Source: Candidatus Peregrinibacteria bacterium
GTDB lineage: Bacteria > Patescibacteriota > Gracilibacteria > UM-FILTER-43-11
Direction of reading: 5' to 3'
Assembly: GCA_030618315.1 (NCBI GenBank)
Contig: JAUXDO010000066.1
Coordinates: forward strand, 1 to 6,290
Length of the DNA stretch: 6,290 nt
A model generated the notes under the pieces. It saw only the letters and a program-made list of their open reading frames with translations. It did no database searches and was not told the origin of the DNA. Positions 1-5,527 of this stretch are shown one piece after another; the stretch's first letter is position 1; each line of letters begins with the position of its first letter. A program made the translations under genes and the position numbers.

Positions 1-363
1 AAGAAACAATTTTCGCACAATATTAATCGTGTAATCGGACGTAACCCGATACCCGAAGGCGCGCAAGCGCTTGCGCGCCTTCGGGGGGTTAATAATTGTC
101 ATTTGTCCGACGAATATAATAAATTTGATAAATATGTGACAAATTTGCAATTACAATTCCACAAAAACCATCCAAACAAAAACCCACATCCTCGTTTTCA
201 ATGGCAAAAATCATTCCATGATCATTATATACGTAATGATTCGGATTTCGATTATCACATGGAATATATTATTTGGAATCCTCAAAAGCACAATATGCCT
301 GACGACTGGCCATGCATATTCACCAATCCAAAATATGAGGACTTAATCGATGAATGCATTTAA
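1..363 (+). CDS. REP-associated tyrosine transposase (RAYT), 3' part, 5' end outside window
   Basis: RAYTs are single-domain HUH/Y1 nucleases that nick and join single-stranded DNA at REP hairpins. The frame ending at TAA 361-363 is open back to base 1 with no stop, so the gene continues off the left edge; a TTG at 103 is only the first start-like codon inside it. The visible 120 codons begin with KKQFSHNINRVIGRN, like the helix before the RAYT C-terminal core. They continue to FQWQKSFHDHYIRN (about 202-243) and HMEYIIWNPQKHN, then DDWPCIF, the usual family ending. By comparison with E. coli RAYT, as I recall it, the catalytic tyrosine is the Y of MEYII (codon 265-267). The HxH metal motif would lie upstream of the window. 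The segment between the helix and the FQWQ motif is longer than in E. coli and contains a GC-rich palindrome coding for EGAQALARLRGV. Whether the gene is intact cannot be judged from here. Confidence 0.85.
   Translation, partial: KKQFSHNINRVIGRNPIPEGAQALARLRGVNNCHLSDEYNKFDKYVTNLQLQFHKNHPNKNPHPRFQWQKSFHDHYIRNDSDFDYHMEYIIWNPQKHNMPDDWPCIFTNPKYEDLIDECI
43..91. repeat. REP-like palindrome inside the RAYT reading frame (copy 1)
   Basis: Bases 52-85 are a perfect 34-bp palindrome with 17-bp arms (left arm CCCGAAGGCGCGCAAGC) and no loop. Outside it, AACCC 43-47 can pair with GGGTT 86-90, leaving GATA 48-51 as a bulge. A stem with a foot bulge is a REP hallmark. The element is GC-rich in an AT-rich context and keeps the transposase frame open. 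It aligns with the palindrome at 4542-4600, with compensatory changes in the stem. Confidence 0.9.
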
Positions 364-400
364 TAACAATTAAAAATTTATAGCTTAAAAATGAAAAATT

Positions 401-1918
401 ATGTCATCAAAAATTTATAGTATTGAGCTGTCCGGTCTGGATGGCAATTTGGTTGAGATTGAGGTTGATAACCGTTCTGGCTGTAAACCTGCCTTTGCTA
501 TGGTCGGGCTTCCCGATACAGCGATGCAGGAAGCACGTGAAAGAGTATTTAGTGCAGTTAAAAACTCTAAATATATTTTTCCCCGAGGAAAAGTGGTCGC
601 GAATCTTGCACCAGCCGATTTGAAAAAAACGGGAGCGCGTTATGATTTAGCTATCGCAATCGGTGCAATAAGACTTTATCAAAATATTCCTGAGCATCAT
701 TTTCAGGAAACGATTTTTTTAGGTGAATTAGCCCTAAATGGCAGAATGCGACCAATAAACGGGATACTTGCCAGCGTTGAATTTGCAAAGAAAAAAGGAT
801 TTAAGTCGGTAATATTGCCGAAAGAAAATGCTGCTGAAGCCGCACTTATTCCGGATATAAAGATCGTCCCAGCTGGGTGCTTACGGGAAGCTATTGAATA
901 TCTTTCGGATAATATTAGTGTACTTCCTGTTAAACCATCGATTAAAAAAGAAGTACCACCTGTTAAGGTTGATATGGCGATTGTTAAAGGTCAGGCACAG
1001 GCAAAAAGAGCTCTGGAGATAGCGGCAGCTGGCAGTCATAATGTTCTTTTAAATGGTAGCCCTGGTTCCGGTAAAACATTGATGGCAAAAGCGTTTCAGG
1101 GCATTCTCCCAAAAATGTCGCATGACGAAGTATTGGAAGTGACTAAGATTTATTCTGTTGCCGGACTTTTGCCAAAATCTCAACCACTTATTTCACATAG
1201 GCCATTTCGCCTTATTCATCACACAGCATCGGCTATTAGTATTGTTGGAGGAGGAAATATTCCGGGTCCGGGTGAAATATCTTTGGCTCATCGCGGAGTT
1301 TTGTTTATGGATGAAATTGCTGAATTTCCTACTCAGGTTTTAGAAGTTTTGAGACAGCCAATGGAAGATCGGGTAATCACAATTTCAAGAGCGAGAGGAA
1401 GTATTACCTACCCTGCACAATTTATACTGATTGCTGCTATGAATCCATGCCCATGTGGTTATTTAAATGCTGAAAATACGAATAAAGCATGTACATGTGA
1501 GCGGTGGAGAATTGAGAGGTATAAAAAGAGACTATCGGGACCACTGTTGGATAGATTTGATATGCAGTTAAACATTCAACCCGTTCCTCATAACAAATTA
1601 ATCAATCAGGAAAAAGGTGAAACATCTTCATCGATTCAAAAAAGAATTGAAAAGGCGGTTCGAACTCAGCAAAAGAGATTTATGGATTACCCTATACAAA
1701 GAAATTCCGAAATGGACAACAGGATGATTAACAAATTGTGTGTTTTGGACAGTAAAAGTCAGGACATATTGGAAATGGCGATAAAACAATTTGATTTATC
1801 GGCACGGGCATATTTTAGGATAATCAAATTAGCCAGAACGATTGCAGACATTGAGGGATGTGATGATATTTGCACTGCTCATGTATCAGAGGCTTTGCAG
1901 TATAGAATAAAACGTTGA
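401..1918 (+). CDS. comM: ComM/YifB family AAA+ ATPase (Mg-chelatase-like), DNA branch migration in transformation
   Basis: This 505-aa protein has the usual full length of the family. ComM is known from Vibrio and Haemophilus as a hexameric helicase that drives branch migration when transforming DNA is integrated into the chromosome; it acts in the cytoplasm. The order is an N-terminal S5/Lon-like ChlI domain (about 20-140, with MVGLPDTAMQEARERV), the AAA+ core, and a C-terminal Mg-chelatase domain (about 400-500). Visible motifs are Walker A GSPGSGKT (219-226), Walker B VLFMDE (300-305), sensor AAMNPCPCG (345-353) with the family's cysteines continuing as ACTC (363-366), the arginine of LLDRFD (385), and SARAYFRIIKLARTIAD (467-483). 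All catalytic motifs are intact. The start at 401 is right for the family N-terminus (KIYSIELSGLDG), though no Shine-Dalgarno precedes it. It begins 37 bp after the RAYT stop. No convincing promoter was seen; it could be read from upstream. Confidence 0.96.
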   Translation: MSSKIYSIELSGLDGNLVEIEVDNRSGCKPAFAMVGLPDTAMQEARERVFSAVKNSKYIFPRGKVVANLAPADLKKTGARYDLAIAIGAIRLYQNIPEHHFQETIFLGELALNGRMRPINGILASVEFAKKKGFKSVILPKENAAEAALIPDIKIVPAGCLREAIEYLSDNISVLPVKPSIKKEVPPVKVDMAIVKGQAQAKRALEIAAAGSHNVLLNGSPGSGKTLMAKAFQGILPKMSHDEVLEVTKIYSVAGLLPKSQPLISHRPFRLIHHTASAISIVGGGNIPGPGEISLAHRGVLFMDEIAEFPTQVLEVLRQPMEDRVITISRARGSITYPAQFILIAAMNPCPCGYLNAENTNKACTCERWRIERYKKRLSGPLLDRFDMQLNIQPVPHNKLINQEKGETSSSIQKRIEKAVRTQQKRFMDYPIQRNSEMDNRMINKLCVLDSKSQDILEMAIKQFDLSARAYFRIIKLARTIADIEGCDDICTAHVSEALQYRIKR

Positions 1919-1943
1919 CTTTTTCTTGAAATAAAGTTATACT
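1915..1943 (+). promoter_or_regulatory. sigma70-like promoter of the toxin-antitoxin pair
   Basis: TTGACT (1915-1920) and TATACT (1938-1943) are separated by exactly 17 bp, each one mismatch from consensus. Transcription would start near 1950, about 30 nt before the antitoxin ATG. The -35 box contains the comM stop codon TGA (1916-1918), so the promoter begins inside the end of comM. A second TATACT at 1958-1963 has no -35 at proper spacing. Confidence 0.7.
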
Positions 1944-1965
1944 TTAGATAACTTTGTTATACTTT
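1933..1965. promoter_or_regulatory. operator-like inverted and direct repeats over the TA promoter -10 region
   Basis: AAAGTTAT (1933-1940) and ATAACTTT (1948-1955) form an 8-bp inverted repeat with a 7-bp spacer that covers the -10 box. GTTAT recurs at 1956-1960, so GTTATACTTT occurs twice (1936-1945 and 1956-1965), 20 bp or about two helical turns apart. Ribbon-helix-helix antitoxins commonly bind such paired repeats to repress their own promoter. Binding here is inference from position and symmetry. Confidence 0.5.
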
Positions 1966-1980
1966 CTAAAAACTATATAA

Positions 1981-2241
1981 ATGTATTCAAAACAATTATT
2001 AATCAAAATTAATGAAGATATGTTGGGCGATTTGCAAGGTATTGCTAAGCAAATGGGACTTAAAGTTTCCACATTTGCACGCATGGTGCTAAAAAATTAT
2101 CTAAATGAAAAAGAAATGGACAGACAGGATATTGAAGTATTAAAACGACATAGAAACGAAAAAACTTACGATTTCAATGAATTTATAAATGAGCTATATA
2201 ATGAATATCAACACGACAAAAAGAGCAAAAAGAGAGCTTAA
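1981..2241 (+). CDS. ribbon-helix-helix antitoxin, RelB-like (type II TA)
   Basis: This 86-aa protein would be both the repressor of the operon and the neutraliser of the adjacent RelE-like toxin. The N-terminal 45 residues have ribbon-helix-helix character: a short strand (KQLLIKIN, 4-11), helix 1 (about 12-25), the turn KVSTFARM and helix 2 (about 29-43). The charged C-terminal half, with TYDFNEFINELYNE (62-75), is the expected toxin-wrapping region. It starts 62 bp after comM. The ATG at 1981 puts the strand directly at the N-terminus as in the family. The leader is A/T-rich with no Shine-Dalgarno. Its last about 40 bases overlap the toxin gene, which fits translational coupling. The subfamily is uncertain; the toxin next door is the strongest support for the call. 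Confidence 0.8.
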   Translation: MYSKQLLIKINEDMLGDLQGIAKQMGLKVSTFARMVLKNYLNEKEMDRQDIEVLKRHRNEKTYDFNEFINELYNEYQHDKKSKKRA

Positions 2242-2461
2242 GTATTTACATAAGAGCAACCCCAAACAGGCAAAAAAAATCATTGATTCTATTTACAAAA
2301 TTGGCGCTAATCCATATTTACATGGCGCTATTAAATTAACTGATTTGAATGAATACAGATTTAGAGTTGGTAATTACCGTATTTTATATTGCACTGACCG
2401 CAATACACAAATCGTTACAATCATTTCTGTCCTACATCGAAAGGATGCTTACCGATTTTAA
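2201..2461 (+). CDS. relE: RelE/ParE-superfamily toxin (type II TA)
   Basis: The protein has 86 aa from the ATG at 2201, or 90 aa from the in-frame ATG at 2189. I prefer 2201 because MNINTTKRAKREL matches the family's first strand and helix, and GAG lies about 7 bases upstream. Family members fold as a small RNase-like domain; RelE types cleave mRNA in the ribosomal A site. Visible signatures are KRAKRELKYL (helix 1), NPYLHGAIKL (the GxxxL turn), YRFRVGNYRILY (core strands with conserved R-G-YR) and the C-terminal VLHRKDAYRF, where R and Y match the RelE catalytic positions as I recall them. The fold is clear; RelE-like mRNA cleavage and ParE-like gyrase poisoning cannot be told apart with certainty, though the basic and tyrosine residues favour RelE. 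It overlaps the antitoxin by 41 bp in another frame. Confidence 0.88.
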   Translation: MNINTTKRAKRELKYLHKSNPKQAKKIIDSIYKIGANPYLHGAIKLTDLNEYRFRVGNYRILYCTDRNTQIVTIISVLHRKDAYRF

Positions 2462-2516
2462 ATTCAAATAATATGACATCAGTAAGCCAAATAAGGACAT
2501 GTCACCAAAAATAAGA

Positions 2517-2545
2517 TTGCTATTTTTTGATATAAGTGCTATACT
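2517..2545 (+). promoter_or_regulatory. extended -10 promoter upstream of RNase J
   Basis: TTGCTA (2517-2522) and TATACT (2540-2545) are 17 bp apart, and TGC directly before the -10 box makes an extended -10 (TGnTATACT). Transcription would begin near 2552, giving a leader of about 64 nt before the RNase J ATG at 2616. The -10 hexamer is identical to that of the TA promoter. Confidence 0.6.
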
Positions 2546-2615
2546 TGAGTAACAACGAAGAATTAAAAAAATAAGTTGTCTCTAAATAATTATTAATTAG
2601 TATATAAAATAAAAT

Positions 2616-4475
2616 ATGAATGATAAAAAATTATCGAACTGGATAAAGAAAAAAACAAATCCAGCGAAGCATGTACAAAAAAGTCATGCACAAAGTAAAC
2701 CCGTACAGAGCGGTCAACATTTTACTAAACCAGTGAATCCAAAAAAAACGGAGCACACACATTCCCGACCACATCCAAAAAAGAAATTTACAAAAGGGTC
2801 AGGTGGAAAGAAGCTAAGAGTAATACCTCTTGGTGGTTTAGAAGAGGTTGGAAAAAATATAATGGCCATAGAGTATGGCAACGACATTATAATTATAGAT
2901 TGTGGCATGTCTTTTGCCGGTCCTGAAATGCTAGGTGTTGATTATATAGTGCCCGATGTTACGTATCTTGCTCAAAGAAAACGTAATATTAAAGCTATTA
3001 TTTTCACACATGGTCATCTGGATCATATAGGTGCGACACAATATATTTTGCCACAACTGGGTAACCCACCCATGTATGCGACCAAGTTGACTGCAGGTCT
3101 TCTTAAAAATAGACTGCGTGAATTTGGTTTAGATAAATCAGCCAAAATAACTGAAATTAATGAAACAACAAAGATTAAATTAGGTTCTTTCGACATTGAA
3201 TTCTTCCGTGTTAATCACAGTATCCCGGATGGAGTTGGTGTATTTATTGGTTCTCCAGCAGGCAATTTAGTTCACACAGGTGATTTTAAATTCGACCATT
3301 CCCCTGCAATAGATAAGCCTGCAAATATGCAGCGCATAGCAGAAATTGGGAATAAGGGAATTGATGTACTGTTGATTGATAGTACAAATGCTGTTAAGCC
3401 AGGATTTTGTCTTTCAGAAAAAGAAGTTGCTAAAAATTTAGAAGAAGTAATTTCAAAAACTAAAGGCAGATTGATTATCGCATCCTTCTCATCTTTGATT
3501 GGACGCATTAATCAGATTTGCGAACTTGCCATTAAATATAATAGAAAGGTGTTTTTATCCGGAAGGTCGATGATTGATAATATGAAATTGGCAGAAAATT
3601 TGGGATATACAACGTTCCCAAAGGGATTTGTGAAAAAAATTGGTCCTCAGGCTAATTCAATCCCACCAAGCCAATCGATTATTCTTACTACCGGTGCTCA
3701 GGGGGAGACATTAAGTGCTCTTACCAGAATGGCTATCGGCGAACACTCACAGGTAAAAATCCGTGAAGGTGATACTGTTGTTATTTCTGCCAGTCCTATT
3801 CCAGGCAACGAGCTCGCCATAGTAAGTGTTATAAATAATTTGTATAGACAGGGGGCAAAAGTGATTACAAACGGTGATATGGATATTCATACATCAGGGC
3901 ATGCTCATAAAGAGGAAATTAAACTGATGTACTCATTAATTAAGCCTAGATGCTACGTTCCGATTCATGGAGAACTTTATATGCGTGCTGGCCATGCAGA
4001 GATGATGAGGAATGTTGTTGAAAAAAACATTCTTGTAACATTGCTTGAGAGTAATGGTGATGTATTGGAAGTAACCAAGCAAGGCACTCGAAAGTCCAAA
4101 CAAAAGATTCCGGCCAATGATATTTTGATCGATGGTTTAGGTTTTGGTGACATCGGTTCAAGAGTTATTCAGGACCGTAAAATAATGTCTGAAAATGGAC
4201 TACTGATTATTTTGTTTAAGGCTTATGAAAATACTAAACGTATTATTGCTGAGCCGGATATAATCTCCCGAGGTCTTGTTTATGTAAAGGAATCGCAAGA
4301 GTTTGCACAGGAAACCAAAAAAGTTGCTCAAAAAGCTTTTGAGCAAATAACTAATGAGAACAGAAAAATCGGTCTTAAAGATTTGAAGATTGAACTATCA
4401 AGACATATCTCCAGATACATCAGGAAGAGACTGAGGAGAGAGCCAATGATTATTCCGATTGTGATGTACTCTTAA
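2616..4475 (+). CDS. rnj: ribonuclease J (metallo-beta-lactamase/beta-CASP RNase)
   Basis: RNase J is a cytoplasmic zinc-dependent endo- and 5'-3' exoribonuclease for mRNA decay and rRNA/tRNA maturation. This protein has 619 aa; family members without a tail are about 555 aa. Residues 1-65 are a basic, low-complexity tail rich in K, H and P. The core opens at KKLRVIPLGGLEEVGKN (65-81). Metal ligands are seen in THGHLDH (131-137), NHSIPDG (H201), HTGDFKFD (D223) and PIHGE (H451). Beta-CASP motifs include DSTNA (255-259), TTGAQGE (358-364), SASPIPGNE (391-399) and HTSGHAHKEE (425-434). The C-terminal domain starts with DGLGFGDIGSRV (506-517) and ends RREPMIIPIVMYS, as in the family. The usual FASN-HR loop reads SFSSLIGR here (290-297). 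The start at 2616 is the first ATG after a leader without Shine-Dalgarno, and it has its own promoter. Confidence 0.96.
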   Translation: MNDKKLSNWIKKKTNPAKHVQKSHAQSKPVQSGQHFTKPVNPKKTEHTHSRPHPKKKFTKGSGGKKLRVIPLGGLEEVGKNIMAIEYGNDIIIIDCGMSFAGPEMLGVDYIVPDVTYLAQRKRNIKAIIFTHGHLDHIGATQYILPQLGNPPMYATKLTAGLLKNRLREFGLDKSAKITEINETTKIKLGSFDIEFFRVNHSIPDGVGVFIGSPAGNLVHTGDFKFDHSPAIDKPANMQRIAEIGNKGIDVLLIDSTNAVKPGFCLSEKEVAKNLEEVISKTKGRLIIASFSSLIGRINQICELAIKYNRKVFLSGRSMIDNMKLAENLGYTTFPKGFVKKIGPQANSIPPSQSIILTTGAQGETLSALTRMAIGEHSQVKIREGDTVVISASPIPGNELAIVSVINNLYRQGAKVITNGDMDIHTSGHAHKEEIKLMYSLIKPRCYVPIHGELYMRAGHAEMMRNVVEKNILVTLLESNGDVLEVTKQGTRKSKQKIPANDILIDGLGFGDIGSRVIQDRKIMSENGLLIILFKAYENTKRIIAEPDIISRGLVYVKESQEFAQETKKVAQKAFEQITNENRKIGLKDLKIELSRHISRYIRKRLRREPMIIPIVMYS

Positions 4476-4480
4476 TGCTT

Positions 4481-4672
4481 AAATCTCAATATCCAAGCAC
4501 TAAATTTCAAACAAAATTCAATATTCAAATTTCAACAGACAAACCGCACCTCTGAAGGTGCGAATAATTATTCGCACCTTCAGAGGGTGTAATTAATTGT
4601 ATGTATTCCATATTACGTTTGAATTTTGATAATTGGAATTTGAAGTTGTTTGGAATTTATGATTTAAGATTT
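4481..4672. repeat. A/T-rich imperfect inverted arms flanking the intergenic palindrome
   Basis: The left arm (about 4481-4535) and the right arm (about 4619-4672) are imperfect reverse complements. The right arm read on the minus strand gives AAATCTTAA, then CATAAATTCCAAACAA, then AATTCCAATTATCAAAATTC. The left arm reads AAATCTCAA, CTAAATTTCAAACAA, AATTCAATATTCAAATTTC. Gaps of a few bases separate the matching blocks. Both arms are made of short variants of an AAATTCCAAA motif. Together with the palindrome between them they form a nested structure of about 190 bp, filling most of the gap between rnj and pilD. I see no coding sequence in it. Confidence 0.65.
4542..4600. repeat. REP-like palindrome between rnj and pilD (copy 2)
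   Basis: Bases 4549-4586 form a perfect 38-bp palindrome with 19-bp arms (left arm CCTCTGAAGGTGCGAATAA) and no loop. CGC 4545-4547 can extend the stem against GTG 4587-4589 with A4548 bulged. Copy 1 in the RAYT gene aligns with it from AACC at the foot to AATTGT on the right side. The outer stem and right flank are conserved and only the apical 10 bases are unrelated. As RNA it could stop or stabilise the rnj transcript, but no U-tract follows it. Confidence 0.9.
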
Positions 4673-4699
4673 GGAATTTTCGTAAATACGATATACGAT
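4671..4699 (+). promoter_or_regulatory. possible promoter of pilD
   Basis: TTGGAA (4671-4676) and TACGAT (4694-4699) are 17 bp apart, 34 bp before the pilD ATG. The -35 box begins at the end of the right arm of the inverted repeat, so the repeat may have supplied part of the promoter. The -10 box is weak and lies in the doubled motif TACGATATACGAT, so the exact hexamer is uncertain. Confidence 0.3.
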
Positions 4700-4733
4700 G
4701 TCATTGGTATCTTTTTAAAATAAAAATTAAAAT

Positions 4734-5495
4734 ATGTTCTACATCTACATCTTAATATTTATTATCGGACTTGCGTTTGGGAGTTTTGCCAGTGTAATTA
4801 TTCACAGACTTCATACCGAAGAGAAGGGGATTCTTTTTGGCAGATCAAAATGTCCAAAATGCGGTGTAAAATTAAAGATAATTGATTTGATTCCAATAAT
4901 CAGTATTTTTTCCAGTAAATTTGAGTGCAGATACTGCAATAAACCAATTTCAATAATTTACCTTATTCAGGAACTTGTGATGGGGGGTATGTTTTTATTA
5001 ACCACTTATTTAGTTGGCATCAGCAGTATTCCAATATTGATTTTTTATTTATTTATAACATTCATTTTTGTTGTTTTAAGTATTTATGACTTAATGTACA
5101 AAGAGGTGGCAGACAGGGTTGTTTTACCTGCGTTTGTAATCAGTTTTTTGTTTATGGGATTCGCTGGCATTTACTCATTTGCAAATCTCGCTATGGCAGT
5201 GGGAATCCCAGTGGTATTTTTTGGACTATTATTTTTCGGCTCAAAAGGTAAATGGCTTGGTGGTGGCGATATTAGAATTGGTGCTTTGATGGGTGCATTA
5301 CTCGGCTGGCCTGGTATTTTAATTGGATTGTTCTTGGGATATTTGTTGGGTGCTGTGTTTAGTTTAATCGGATTGCTATCGAAAAAGCTGACCAGAAAAA
5401 GCCAAATCCCATTCGCTCCTTTTTTACTAATTGGAACTTATATAGCAATGTTTTGGGGAAAGGAGGTTATTAGTTGGTATCTACATGTTTTGTAG
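4734..5495 (+). CDS. pilD: type IV prepilin peptidase / N-methyltransferase (A24 family)
   Basis: This 253-aa polytopic membrane enzyme cleaves the short leader of type IV prepilins and usually methylates the new N-terminal residue. The first membrane helix carries LAFGSFASVIIHRL (13-26), matching the family's GSFLNVxIxRLP. The cytoplasmic loop has the zinc-type pairs CPKC (40-43) and CRYC (65-68), which marks the bifunctional methylating form. The two catalytic aspartates of this aspartyl protease family are D119 (in SIYDLMYKEVADR) and D179 (in GGGDIRIG); the usual proline before the D of the IPD motif is alanine here (AD, 126-127). About six further hydrophobic segments follow. The start at 4734 puts the first helix at the N-terminus as expected; its leader is A-rich without Shine-Dalgarno. 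It stands alone, without other pilus genes nearby, and would serve pili and DNA uptake. Confidence 0.95.
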   Translation: MFYIYILIFIIGLAFGSFASVIIHRLHTEEKGILFGRSKCPKCGVKLKIIDLIPIISIFSSKFECRYCNKPISIIYLIQELVMGGMFLLTTYLVGISSIPILIFYLFITFIFVVLSIYDLMYKEVADRVVLPAFVISFLFMGFAGIYSFANLAMAVGIPVVFFGLLFFGSKGKWLGGGDIRIGALMGALLGWPGILIGLFLGYLLGAVFSLIGLLSKKLTRKSQIPFAPFLLIGTYIAMFWGKEVISWYLHVL

Positions 5496-5498
5496 ATA
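5478..5498 (+). other. small stem-loop across the pilD stop codon
   Basis: TATCTACA (5478-5485) pairs with TGTAGATA (5491-5498) around a 5-base loop, and the pilD stop TAG (5493-5495) is in the right arm. It lies between two convergent genes where a terminator is expected, but it is AT-rich and no T-run follows on either strand, so its role is open. Confidence 0.35.
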
Positions 5499-5527
5499 TG
5501 CATTAAGCTAAAATTTTGTGGACATAC

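Noticed and set aside
103..363. A separate 86-aa gene starting at TTG 103
   Set aside because: The frame is open back to base 1 and the upstream codons match the RAYT helix KKQF(S/T)H, so this is the end of a larger gene and not a small one with its own start.
371..420. Direct repeat AAAAATTTATAG (372-383 and 409-420) around the comM start
   Set aside because: It is a 12-bp A/T-only match with no symmetry or further copies, expected by chance in this composition.
423..1343. Frames within comM at 423-623 and 1158-1343
   Set aside because: They are out-of-frame shadows of the intact ComM coding sequence.
2474..2504. TGACAT...ATGTCA stem after the toxin gene as a terminator
   Set aside because: Only 6 bp with a 19-base loop and no T-run; too weak to call.
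2521..2545. TTGATA (2527-2532) as the -35 box for the rnj promoter
   Set aside because: It is only 7 bp from the TATACT box; TTGCTA at 17 bp fits.
2714..4161. Minus-strand frames within RNase J (2714-2908, 3272-3508, 3946-4161)
   Set aside because: They are antisense to a fully motif-supported RNase J and have no protein features.
4542..4600. Rho-independent terminator after RNase J
   Set aside because: The stem is strong but has no loop, no following T-tract, and belongs to a dispersed palindrome family; a terminating effect is possible but not its identity.
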